Assembly (NCBI GenBank): GCA_036526195.1
Contig: DATCYZ010000057.1
Span: 1 to 46,607, forward strand
Origin: DATCYZ01 sp036526195
GTDB taxonomy: Bacteria; Pseudomonadota; Gammaproteobacteria; Burkholderiales; SG8-39
Length of the DNA: 46,607 nucleotides
Direction: 5' to 3'
The notes below the pieces were generated by a model. That model worked only from the letters and a program-made list of their open reading frames with translations, had not been told where the DNA came from and did not search any database. Made by a program: the position numbers and the translations under genes. This document shows positions 1 through 7,495 of this stretch, piece by piece. Numbering within the stretch: the first letter of the stretch is position 1; each line of letters starts with the position of its first letter.

Positions 1-1
1 G

Positions 2-1390
2 GCGCTTGCCTCCGAGCGGCGCGTGGGCGACGCGCAACGTGCGCTGGCAAGCCTGCCGCAGGGCCAGCGCCCCCCGGATTCGACGGCCGCCGCGGCGCTG
101 CGGCAGCCGGAGGCCTACCTTGCCAAGTACGCGAGCCGGCCCGAACCTGGACACGGCCGGCAACTGGCGGTGCTCGCGATGCTGCGCCTTGCCGCCGCCG
201 AGCCGGACGCCGCGGCGGGATTGCTCGAGGGCCGGCTGGCGAAGGCCTTCGGCGACGCGGACCGCGGACAGATCTGGGCGCGCATCGGCATGGAAGGCGC
301 GCGCCGGCATGCGAGCGAAGCGCTCGAGTGGTACAGCCGCGCCGGATCGCACGCGCTGGGCGAAGACGAATCGGCCTGGAAGGTGCGCGCCGCCCTGCGG
401 GGCGGCCAATGGGCGCTGGTGCGCGACACGATCGACGCCATGCCGCCGGAGGCCCGTCGGGAAACGACGTGGTCGTACTGGTACGCGCGCGCCCTCGCGG
501 CGCTCGGTAATGCCGAGGGCGCGCGCGCGCACTGGATGCGCATCGCCGGCGAACCCGAGTTCTACGGCCTGCTGGCGACCGAGGCGCTCGGCAATGTCGC
601 CGTGCTGCCGCCGCACGCGCCGCGTGCGACGGATGCGCAGGTCGCCGCCGAGGCGCGGGTGCCGGGCCTTGCCCGTGCGCTCGAGCTGTATCGGCTCGGC
701 CTGCGCAACGAGGCGGTGCGCGAGTGGCTGTTCACGGTCCGGCCGCTCGATGACACGCGCATGCTCGCCGCGGCCGAACTTGCGCGGCGCGCCGAGGTGT
801 TCGACCGCGCGATCAATACCGCGGACCGCACCAGGGAAACGCATGACTTCCGGCTGCGCTACCTGGCGCCGTTCCGCGAGCTGTTCGCCGAGTATGCCCG
901 CAACCAGGGCCTGGACGACGCCTGGGTGCTGGGCCTGGTGCGGCAGGAAAGCCGCTTCATCGTCGATGCGCGCTCGAGCGCCGGCGCGCGCGGCCTGATG
1001 CAGCTGATGCCGCGTACCGCGCGCTGGATGGCGGGCAAGATCGGCCTGCGCGACTTCCAGCCGCACCGCGTGGCGCACGTCGAAACGAATGTGACCCTGG
1101 GCACCGGTTACCTGAAGCTCGTGCTCGAGGACCTCGGGCACCCGGTCCTTGCCACCGCCGGCTACAACGCCGGACCGGGCCGCGCGCGGCGCTGGCGCGC
1201 GGCGCACCCGCTCGAGGGCGCCATCTACGCCGAATCGATCCCCTTCGACGAGACCCGCGACTACGTGAAGAAGGTGATGTCGAACGCGGTGTTCTACACG
1301 CTGGTGGCCGGCGGCAGGTCTTCGCTCACCGAGCGCATGGGCACGATCCCGGCGAAGGTCGCCGGCGAACGCGGCAAAGACCTGCCCTGA
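2..1390 (+). CDS. slt: Soluble lytic murein transglycosylase, 5' end outside window
   Basis: The frame is open from the first bases, with no convincing start, so the gene begins upstream; 462 residues are visible. The first ~290 residues are Ala/Arg-rich helical repeats like the superhelical U/L domains of Slt70. The C-terminal ~150 residues form an SLT (GEWL-fold) domain: catalytic Glu in RQESRF (codon 947-949), then GLMQLMP and AGYNAGPGRARRW. The family cleaves the MurNAc-GlcNAc bond of peptidoglycan in the periplasm, producing 1,6-anhydro products. The signal peptide would lie in the missing part. It is followed after 81 bases by the NDUFA9-like gene on the same strand. Family assignment is firm; the exact Slt subclass is inferred from the domain layout. 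Confidence 0.9.
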   Translation, partial: ALASERRVGDAQRALASLPQGQRPPDSTAAAALRQPEAYLAKYASRPEPGHGRQLAVLAMLRLAAAEPDAAAGLLEGRLAKAFGDADRGQIWARIGMEGARRHASEALEWYSRAGSHALGEDESAWKVRAALRGGQWALVRDTIDAMPPEARRETTWSYWYARALAALGNAEGARAHWMRIAGEPEFYGLLATEALGNVAVLPPHAPRATDAQVAAEARVPGLARALELYRLGLRNEAVREWLFTVRPLDDTRMLAAAELARRAEVFDRAINTADRTRETHDFRLRYLAPFRELFAEYARNQGLDDAWVLGLVRQESRFIVDARSSAGARGLMQLMPRTARWMAGKIGLRDFQPHRVAHVETNVTLGTGYLKLVLEDLGHPVLATAGYNAGPGRARRWRAAHPLEGAIYAESIPFDETRDYVKKVMSNAVFYTLVAGGRSSLTERMGTIPAKVAGERGKDLP

Positions 1391-1471
1391 GCGCGTCGGC
1401 CCGGCGGGTGGCGCCTTGCACGGGCACGGGCGATAATCGGCGCCCGGCCACCCCTGCGGCACAGGCGCCCC

Positions 1472-2443
1472 ATGCGTAGCGAAAACATACTCGTTGTCGG
1501 CGGCAGCGGCTTCATCGGCCGCCATCTGGTGGCGGCGCTGGCCGCGCGCGGCGCGCGCGTGACCGTGCCCGCCCGCCGCCGGGAGCGGGCGAAGCACCTG
1601 ATTCTCCTGCCGACCATCGAGGTGGTCGAAGCCGATGTCGGCGCCCCCGGCGTGCTCGACCGCCTGGCCGAGGGTCGCGACGCGATCATCAACCTTGCCG
1701 GCGTCCTGCACAGCCGGCGCGGCCGGCCGGACGAGCGCGGGCCGAACGACTACGGCCCCGATTTCGCGCGCGCGCACGTGGAGTTGCCGCAGGCGCTGGT
1801 GAATGTCTGCCGCGCGCGCGGCGTGCGCAGGCTGGTGCACCTGAGCGCAATCGGCGCCGCGAGCGACGCGCCCTCGGAGTACCTGCGCTCGAAGGGCGTC
1901 GGCGAGCAGGCGGTGCTGGCCGCGGAGGACCTGCGGGTGTCGGTGCTGCGGCCTTCGGTGGTCTTCGGTCCGGAGGATCAATTCCTCAACCTGTTCGCGA
2001 CGCTTGCGCGCCTGCTGCCGGTGCTGGCGCTCGCCTGCCCGGAGGCCCGCTTCCAGCCGGTCTATGTCGGCGACCTGGTGCGGGCGGTGCTCGCCGCGCT
2101 GGACGCGTCGCCGCAGGGCGGCAAGGTGTACGAACTGTGCGGCCCGCGTCGCTACACGCTGCGCGAACTCGTGGCGTGGGTGTGCGAAGTCACGGGACGC
2201 AGGCGGGCGGTGCTCGGGCTCTCGCCGATGCTCTCGATGCTGCAGGCGCGCCTGCTCGAGCTTTCGCCGGTGCCGCTGATGACGCGTGACAACGTGGCGT
2301 CGATGCAGGTGCCGAGCGTCTGCGATTGCCCATTTCCGTTCGGGCTGGAGCCCACGGCGCTCGAAGCCGTGGCGCCGACCTGGCTTGCGCCCTCGGGACC
2401 GCGCGAACGCTACCCGACGCTGCGCTGGCGGGCGCGGCGGTGA
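1472..2443 (+). CDS. NAD(P)-binding epimerase-like protein, complex I NDUFA9 family
   Basis: 323 residues. An N-terminal Rossmann nucleotide-binding motif, GGSGFIGRHL, lies around residues 10-19. It is followed by an atypical short-chain dehydrogenase/epimerase core with INLAGVLH, HLSAIGA and YLRSKG, the last replacing the usual YxxxK helix. Conservation around LRPSVVFGPEDQFLNLF is typical of the bacterial NDUFA9-like family (COG0702). Members are usually annotated as NAD-dependent epimerase/dehydratase; their substrate is not established. The ATG at 1472 precedes the Rossmann strand directly, and a possible -10 (GATAAT, 1432-1437) lies upstream. The gene stops 40 bases before the chosen cca start, a pairing common in betaproteobacteria. 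Confidence 0.85.
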   Translation: MRSENILVVGGSGFIGRHLVAALAARGARVTVPARRRERAKHLILLPTIEVVEADVGAPGVLDRLAEGRDAIINLAGVLHSRRGRPDERGPNDYGPDFARAHVELPQALVNVCRARGVRRLVHLSAIGAASDAPSEYLRSKGVGEQAVLAAEDLRVSVLRPSVVFGPEDQFLNLFATLARLLPVLALACPEARFQPVYVGDLVRAVLAALDASPQGGKVYELCGPRRYTLRELVAWVCEVTGRRRAVLGLSPMLSMLQARLLELSPVPLMTRDNVASMQVPSVCDCPFPFGLEPTALEAVAPTWLAPSGPRERYPTLRWRARR

Positions 2444-2483
2444 GCGCGCGGGCGCATCGGCGTCCGCACACCGGGAGCGTCGC

Positions 2484-3599
2484 TTGAAGGCCTTCGTCGT
2501 CGGCGGCGCGGTGCGCGACGAACTGCTCGGCCTGCCGGTGGTGGACCACGACTGGGTGGTGGTCGGCGCCACGCCGGAGGAGATGACCGCCGCCGGTTAC
2601 CGCCCGGTCGGGCGCGATTTTCCGGTTTTCCTGCACCCGACGACCCACGAGGAATACGCGCTCGCGCGCACCGAGCGAAAGAGCGGCCGCGGCTATCGCG
2701 GCTTCACGGTCTATGCCGCGCCGGACGTCACGCTGGAGGAAGACCTCGCGCGGCGCGACCTCACCATCAATGCGATGGCGCGGGCACCGGGCGGCGCGCT
2801 CGTCGATCCCTTCGGCGGCGAGGCCGACCTGCGCGCCGGCGTGCTGCGGCACGTGAGCGAGGCCTTCAACGAGGACCCGGTTCGCGTGCTGCGGGTGGCG
2901 CGTTTCGCCGCGCGCTTCGGTTTTCGCATCGCCGATGAAACCATGGCGCGCATGCGCGCGCTTGCCGCCTCCGGGGAGATGGACCACCTGGTTGCCGAGC
3001 GCGTCTGGCAGGAATTCTCGCGCGGGCTGGGAGGGCGCGAACCCTGGCGCATGCTGGAGGTGCTCACCGCGTGCGGGGCGCTGCAGCACGTGCTGCCCGA
3101 GTTGCATGAACTGCTGTCGGCGCCCGGCGCCATGGCCGGGGCGCGCGCGGCGCTCGAGCGCGCGGTCGAGGCGAAGGCCGGCGTGCCGGTGCGCTTCGCG
3201 CTCTTCGCATGGCGCTGCGCGGAGGCGTGCGAGGCGCGCTTCGAGGCCCTGTGCGCCCGGGTGCGCGCGCCGAACGAGGTGAGCGAACTGGTGCTCGCGG
3301 CCTGCCGCTGCCGGGCGGGGCTCGAGGGCGCGGCAGGCGCGGACGCGCAGGGCCTTCTGGCGCTGCTCAAGGGGGCCGACGCGTTTCGCCGGCCCGAGCG
3401 GCTCGCGGCGCTGCTCGAGGCGCTGGCCTGCGCGCTGCCCGGTGCCGCGCGCGCCGCGACCCGGACGCGCAAGGCGCACGATGCGGCGCAGTCGGTGGAT
3501 GCCGGGGCGATCGCGGCCCGCGCGTCAGGCGGCGAGCAGATCGCCGCGGCGATCGATGCGGCGCGCCGGGCGGCGATCGCGGCCGCACTGGCCGGCTGA
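2484..3599 (+). CDS. cca: CCA-adding tRNA nucleotidyltransferase lacking a recognisable HD motif
   Basis: Class II CCA-adding enzyme that builds or repairs the tRNA 3' CCA end. Visible motifs: GGAVRD at residues 7-12, the metal-binding D21xD23 in DHDW, RRDLTINAMA at about 90-99, and the FNEDPVRVLRVARFAARF region that binds template and nucleotide. The start is the TTG at 2484, because GGGAG at 2473-2477 sits 6 bases upstream and the product then begins MKAFVVGGAVRD, as in the family; a much longer open frame upstream has no such support. At 371 residues it is shorter than E. coli Cca (412). Where that protein has its HD phosphohydrolase (HTLM... and HDLGK), this one reads LFAWRC, so the phosphatase/phosphodiesterase activity is probably absent. 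Confidence 0.93.
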   Translation: MKAFVVGGAVRDELLGLPVVDHDWVVVGATPEEMTAAGYRPVGRDFPVFLHPTTHEEYALARTERKSGRGYRGFTVYAAPDVTLEEDLARRDLTINAMARAPGGALVDPFGGEADLRAGVLRHVSEAFNEDPVRVLRVARFAARFGFRIADETMARMRALAASGEMDHLVAERVWQEFSRGLGGREPWRMLEVLTACGALQHVLPELHELLSAPGAMAGARAALERAVEAKAGVPVRFALFAWRCAEACEARFEALCARVRAPNEVSELVLAACRCRAGLEGAAGADAQGLLALLKGADAFRRPERLAALLEALACALPGAARAATRTRKAHDAAQSVDAGAIAARASGGEQIAAAIDAARRAAIAAALAG

Positions 3600-3607
3600 G
3601 CCGGCGC

Positions 3608-4906
3608 TCAGTGCCGCGGCAGCGCGGCGCCGGAGAAATCCGATTCGAGGAACAGCGTGCGGCGCAGCGCGTCGAATCGCCGGTACAACTCGTCGCTCGA
3701 ACCCGCGGCCATGTTGACCACCGCGTAGCGGTAGCTGCCGATCCACTTCATCTCGCGCGCGAGGCTCGCGCCGCGCTTCAGGTACAGCATCAGGCGCGCG
3801 TCCGGGAACTCGCGCCGCACCCGCGCGAGCTGTTCGGGGGTCGGCTCCGCGCCGAGCGGCCGGCCGTCGAACTTGCGCAGCGCGAAGCTGCCTGCGTGCC
3901 GGAAGGGCGCCGTGCCGCGCGCGGTGTCGGGCGTCGCCCCGGTGGCGAGCTCGAACAGCATGCGGTACGGGCTGGTGCCGTCGACCCATTCGTAGAACAC
4001 CGCCAGCTGGGAGGCCATGCGCGGGTTGATCTCGATGACGCGCAGCGCGTCGGTCTCGGGATCCCAGGCGAATTCCATGTTGAAGAAGCCGTGCCGGTAA
4101 CCCATGCCGGAGAGGATCTTCTGCGCGAGCGCGACGATGCGCGCCTGCACGCCCGCCGGCCGCTCCGAGGGGTATTCGAAGCTGCGAAAGGCGTACGTGC
4201 CCGGGTACATGTTCTCGTCGATGATGCCAAGGGCATGCACCGTGCCGTCGTGCACGTAACCGTCGAGGTTCGCCTGGTGCCCGGGGAGGAGTTCCTCGGC
4301 GATCATGTTGTGCGCGTCGACCCGGTAGTCGGTGTACCAGGGCAGCAGGTCGTTGAACGGCTTGACCAGGCGCTTGATGAGGAACTTCTCGATCGGCCAG
4401 AAACTCAGGTGGCGGCGCAGCTCGGCGAAGCTGTCCACGCGCCGCGCGAGCACCGAGAAGGTCGCCTTCACCGGCTTGATGAAGCAGGGCAGGTCGAAGG
4501 GAAAGTCCTCGCGCCGTTTCACCGCATAGGGAAAGGCGGCGAAGCGCGGGGTGGACTCGGGGGCGATGCGCGCGAATTCCTTGCGGGCATAGAATTTGTG
4601 CTGGGTGGCGAGCACCACGCGCGGGTCGGTGCCGGGCAGGCCGAGCTTTTCGGCCACCACCGCGGCGGCGAGCGCGCCGAAGTACTCGTTGTTGCTGAAC
4701 ACGCCGTCGATGCGCTCGCGCCGGAAGCGCGCCACCACCTCGTTCACAAAGCGGAAAATGTCGAAGGTAAGCAGGCGCGCGTTCTGCGGGAAGCTGAACA
4801 GGTCGAACCCGGCATAGACGAACGCGTAGCGATCCGCATACTCCGGGCGGCTGAACTCGAACCGGTCCCATTCCTTGGGGAAGAGGACGAGGATCTTTTT
4901 CTTCAT
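3608..4906 (-). CDS. ATP-grasp domain protein, substrate unknown
   Basis: 432 residues, convergent with cca. The ATP-grasp signature is clear: an N-terminal pre-ATP-grasp Rossmann-like part, a central DLPCFIKPVKATFS that supplies the adenine/phosphate-contact lysine, and NMEFAWDPET...VIEINPRMASQ, which carries the Mg-binding Glu/Asn pair. ATP-grasp enzymes activate a carboxylate as acyl phosphate and ligate it to an amine or thiol. Nothing in the sequence or neighbourhood fixes the substrate. The ATG at 4906 gives MKKKILVLFP, a good beginning for the first beta strand. Related proteins are annotated only as ATP-grasp domain-containing. Fold confidence is high, function unknown. Confidence 0.8.
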   Translation of the reverse strand: MKKKILVLFPKEWDRFEFSRPEYADRYAFVYAGFDLFSFPQNARLLTFDIFRFVNEVVARFRRERIDGVFSNNEYFGALAAAVVAEKLGLPGTDPRVVLATQHKFYARKEFARIAPESTPRFAAFPYAVKRREDFPFDLPCFIKPVKATFSVLARRVDSFAELRRHLSFWPIEKFLIKRLVKPFNDLLPWYTDYRVDAHNMIAEELLPGHQANLDGYVHDGTVHALGIIDENMYPGTYAFRSFEYPSERPAGVQARIVALAQKILSGMGYRHGFFNMEFAWDPETDALRVIEINPRMASQLAVFYEWVDGTSPYRMLFELATGATPDTARGTAPFRHAGSFALRKFDGRPLGAEPTPEQLARVRREFPDARLMLYLKRGASLAREMKWIGSYRYAVVNMAAGSSDELYRRFDALRRTLFLESDFSGAALPRH

Positions 4907-4941
4907 GTCGGGTTCGTCGTGCGGGCGCGCGGATCGATTAC

Positions 4942-4958
4942 AGGGGGCAATCCCCCCT
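4942..4958 (-). terminator. Short G/C hairpin between DUF2905 and ATP-grasp genes
   Basis: AGGGGG and CCCCCT form a 6-bp stem around a 5-base loop. The hairpin sits in the 91-base spacer downstream of the DUF2905 stop and upstream of the ATP-grasp start, both on the minus strand. There is no U-run, so a terminator role is only a possibility. Confidence 0.25.
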
Positions 4959-4997
4959 CATGCAGGATCAAACAGTCGGGCCATGCCAGCTATTCCA

Positions 4998-5192
4998 TCA
5001 GACCAGGCGCCCGAGCAGCCAGAGCAGGCCCGAAAGCAGCACGGTGGTCGCGAACGGGATGTAGACGACGCGCCCGCGCACCGGCACGCGCAGGTCGCCG
5101 GGCAACCGTCCCAGTCCGAAGCGACCGAGGCGCGGTGCCGCGAGCCCGATCACCGCGAGGACGATGAAAAGGGTCAGCATCCATTTCAGCAT
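4998..5192 (-). CDS. DUF2905 family small membrane protein
   Basis: 64 residues with two hydrophobic segments: MLTLFIVLAVIGLAA (about 5-19) and IPFATTVLLSGLLWLLG (about 45-61). Between them is the family-typical GRLPGDLRVPVRGRVVYIPF. The start is the ATG at 5192, giving MLKWML; the open frame continues far upstream but through the antisense of the GST gene. DUF2905 proteins are tiny inner-membrane proteins of unknown role. It is divergent from the GST gene, whose ATG is 73 bases away. Confidence 0.82.
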   Translation of the reverse strand: MLKWMLTLFIVLAVIGLAAPRLGRFGLGRLPGDLRVPVRGRVVYIPFATTVLLSGLLWLLGRLV

Positions 5193-5264
5193 GCGGATTC
5201 CGCGCCGCGGCGCCGCGGCGCGCGAAACGCTACACTCGCGCGCGCGGACAAGGGGAGGAACGCC

Positions 5265-5882
5265 ATGATCGAACTGTACACGTGGGGCACGTCCAACGGG
5301 CGCAAGGCGTCCATCATGCTCGAGGAATGCGGCCTGCCGTACCGCGTTCACCCGATCAACATCGGCAAGGACGAGCAGTTCACGCCGGAATTCCTCGCCA
5401 TCAACCCGAACGGCAAGATCCCGGCTATCGTCGACCCCGAAGGGCCTGGCGGCAAGCCCTTCAAGCTGTTCGAGTCCGGCGCCATCCTCGTCTACCTCGC
5501 CGGCAAGACCGGGCGCTTCCTGCCGGCGGACGATGCCGGGCGCTACACGGCGCTGCAGTGGCTGATGTTCCAGATGGGCGGCATCGGCCCGATCTTCGGC
5601 CAGGTGCACCATTTCCTGCGCGCGGCCAAGGAGAAGGTGCCCTACGCGATCCAGCGCTTCACCACCGAGAACCGGCGCCTGTACGGCGTGCTCGACAAGC
5701 GCCTCGGCGAAGTGCCGTTCCTCGCCGGGGAGTATTCGATCGCCGACATCGCCACCTACCCCTGGGTGTTCCGCCACACGTGGCAGGAGGTCGACCTTGC
5801 GGCCTTCCCGAACGTGAAGCGCTGGTACGACACCCTGAGCGCGCGTCCGGGCGTGGCCCGCGGCATGGCCGTGCCCGCTTGA
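5265..5882 (+). CDS. Glutathione S-transferase, YfcG/Nu-class-like
   Basis: 205 residues. The thioredoxin-fold N-terminal domain begins MIELYTWGTSNGRK; the Thr/Ser-Asn-Gly tip resembles the TPNG/TSNG of YfcG. It continues with NPNGKIPAIVD (cis-Pro) and FESGAILVYLAGKTG, which binds the glutathione gamma-Glu. The helical C-terminal domain holds YSIADIATYPW, the usual N-capping box. Nu-class enzymes such as YfcG show disulfide-bond reductase and peroxidase activity with glutathione. The start is supported by AGGGGAGG at 5251-5258, 6 bases before ATG; an upstream -10-like TACACT lies at 5231. The stop overlaps the TTG start of the next gene. The specific substrate cannot be read from sequence. 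Confidence 0.9.
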   Translation: MIELYTWGTSNGRKASIMLEECGLPYRVHPINIGKDEQFTPEFLAINPNGKIPAIVDPEGPGGKPFKLFESGAILVYLAGKTGRFLPADDAGRYTALQWLMFQMGGIGPIFGQVHHFLRAAKEKVPYAIQRFTTENRRLYGVLDKRLGEVPFLAGEYSIADIATYPWVFRHTWQEVDLAAFPNVKRWYDTLSARPGVARGMAVPA

Positions 5883-6706
5883 GCGAAGCGCTGCTCGAGC
5901 GGCGCACGCTTGCCGGCGCCCTCCCGCTCGAACTGATCGCCTGCGAAGAGGGCGCCGAGGCCGGACGGGCGCCGATCCTCTTCGTGCACGGCGCGTACGT
6001 GGGCGCATGGTGCTGGGCGGAGCACTGGCTCGGCTGGTTCGCCGGGCAGGGGCACGCGGCCTACGCGGTGTCCTTGCGCGGCCACGGCAAGTCGGCGGGG
6101 CGCGACACGCTGGACGGCGTGGGCCTCGCCGAGTACGCCGAGGACCTTGCGACCGCGGTTGCCGCGTGCCCTGCGCCGCCGGTGCTGGTCGGCCATTCGA
6201 TGGGCGCGCTGGTGGTGCAGAAGCATCTCGAATCCGCGACCTGTCCCGCCGCGGTGTTCCTTTGCCCGGTGCCGCCGACGGGCGTGCTCGCGGCGTCGAT
6301 GTCGCTCGCCTTCCTGCGACCGTCGCTGTTCACGGAGATCCAGACCATGGCCGCGGGGCGGCGCGTCTCGCCGCGCGCCCTGCACGAGGTGATGTTTGCC
6401 GGGCCGGTGGAGGGGGCGTTCCTCGCGCGGGTGTGCGCGCGCATGCAGCCCGAATCGCAGCGCGCGGTGCTCGACATGAGCGGCTGGGGCCTGCCGCAGC
6501 GCTGGCGCATGAAGCTGCCCGATTCGCTGGTGATCGGCGCGGAGCGCGACGTGCTGATCCCGGCGGCGCAGGCGGCCCTGGCCGCGCACCTGCTCGGCGC
6601 CGAGTATCACGAGATGCCGGGCCTCGGGCACGCGCTCATGCTGGAAGCGGCATGGCGCGCGCCGGCGCAGGTGCTGCTCGACTGGCTGCGCAGGCGGGAT
6701 CTGTAG
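5879..6706 (+). CDS. Alpha/beta hydrolase
   Basis: 275 residues if translation starts at TTG 5879, which overlaps the GST stop (TTGA) and suggests translational coupling; no other start is available before the fold. Hydrolase motifs are complete: oxyanion strand LFVHGAYVGAWCW, nucleophile elbow GHSMG (Ser), acid Asp in IGAERDVLIP and catalytic His in GLGHALML. Substrate unknown; the fold serves esterases, lactonases and similar enzymes. Convergent with the cytochrome c gene, separated by the 31-bp tandem repeat. Confidence 0.85.
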   Translation: MSEALLERRTLAGALPLELIACEEGAEAGRAPILFVHGAYVGAWCWAEHWLGWFAGQGHAAYAVSLRGHGKSAGRDTLDGVGLAEYAEDLATAVAACPAPPVLVGHSMGALVVQKHLESATCPAAVFLCPVPPTGVLAASMSLAFLRPSLFTEIQTMAAGRRVSPRALHEVMFAGPVEGAFLARVCARMQPESQRAVLDMSGWGLPQRWRMKLPDSLVIGAERDVLIPAAQAALAAHLLGAEYHEMPGLGHALMLEAAWRAPAQVLLDWLRRRDL

Positions 6707-6720
6707 GCGCGCCGCGCTGT

Positions 6721-6820
6721 CGCGGTCGCTGGTGAGGCGTCGTCGATGCGCGCGGCCGTAGGTGAAGCGTCGTCTCGCTATCGCGGCCGTAGGTGAAGCG
6801 TCGTCTCGCTATCGCGGCCG
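6721..6820. repeat. 31-bp tandem repeat between convergent genes
   Basis: Two perfect adjacent 31-bp copies occupy 6751-6781 and 6782-6812 (unit starts CGCGGCCGTAGGTGAAGCG). A decayed copy lies upstream at 6721-6748 and a partial third copy (CGCGGCCG) follows at 6813-6820. The second copy runs into the cytochrome gene, whose TAG stop (6809-6811, minus) lies inside it. Confidence 0.85.
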
Positions 6821-7495
6821 CCGCGCATGCCGCGCGAGAAAGCCGTTGATCGCCTCCGGCGTCAGTTGCGGCTCGCCGGGCATGTCCTTCGAGCCCACTA
6901 CGCGATTCATCCAGGCCATGTTCTCGCGCATGCGTTCGACCACGGCCGGCCATTCCTTCGCGGTGTAGCGCTGCGGGTCGGGCAGCACATGGCACTGGTT
7001 GCAGGCAAGCCGAAAGGGCTCCCCCGAGGGCTTGAACGCGTCCGGATAACGCCGCGGATCGAGCGGCGTTTGCGCGTGGCGCTTGAGGTAATCGACCAGC
7101 GCCGCCTCTTCGGCGGCACCCGGCGCCTCGAGCCCGGCCATCATGTCCTTCATCAGCACGCCCATGTTGCCCTTGCCGCGCATGCGCTCGACCATGCGCG
7201 TGACCACCTTCGGCCATTTCTCCGCATGGTGCATCGCCGGGTTCGGCAGGTTGTGGCATTGCACGCAATAGCGCACGGCAAGCGCTGCGCCGGGCGAGCG
7301 CGGCTCGGGCAGTTGCCGCGGAGCGAAAGTGGGCGGCAGGATGCGCTCGAGCATCGGGCCGTGGGGGCTCCCTTCCCAGCGCGCCTGCGCCGCCCGGACG
7401 GCGGGGCCGAACGTGGCCGGGTCGGCGGCCTGCGCGGGCGCGGCCGTGGCGAGCAGCAGGGCGAGCGCGGCGGCGCGCAAGGCGGTCGGTTTCAC
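6809..7495 (-). CDS. Periplasmic dihaem cytochrome c with duplicated haem domain
   Basis: 228 residues from a GTG start that overlaps the MidA stop (GTGA). The N-terminus is a signal peptide (KPTALRAAALALLLATAAPAQA, cleavage near residue 23). Two haem c motifs are present: CVQCH (77-81) and CNQCH (165-169). After each comes the same arrangement, HNLPNP...EKWPKVVTRM and HVLPDP...KEWPAVVERM, with identical 24-residue spacing, so the protein is an internal tandem duplication. Met residues after each motif are candidate axial ligands. It probably carries electrons in the periplasm; the partner enzyme is not evident. The gene follows the MidA gene on the minus strand. Confidence 0.87.
   Translation of the reverse strand: MKPTALRAAALALLLATAAPAQAADPATFGPAVRAAQARWEGSPHGPMLERILPPTFAPRQLPEPRSPGAALAVRYCVQCHNLPNPAMHHAEKWPKVVTRMVERMRGKGNMGVLMKDMMAGLEAPGAAEEAALVDYLKRHAQTPLDPRRYPDAFKPSGEPFRLACNQCHVLPDPQRYTAKEWPAVVERMRENMAWMNRVVGSKDMPGEPQLTPEAINGFLARHARRPR

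Noticed and set aside
2190..3479. Long minus-strand frames antisense to cca
   Set aside because: They lack any domain or ribosome site and share the third-codon GC bias of the real gene on the other strand, as do many other long antisense frames in this high-GC window.
3209..5167. 652-codon plus-strand frame across cca and the ATP-grasp gene
   Set aside because: It covers two recognised genes in other frames and has no homology-like features.
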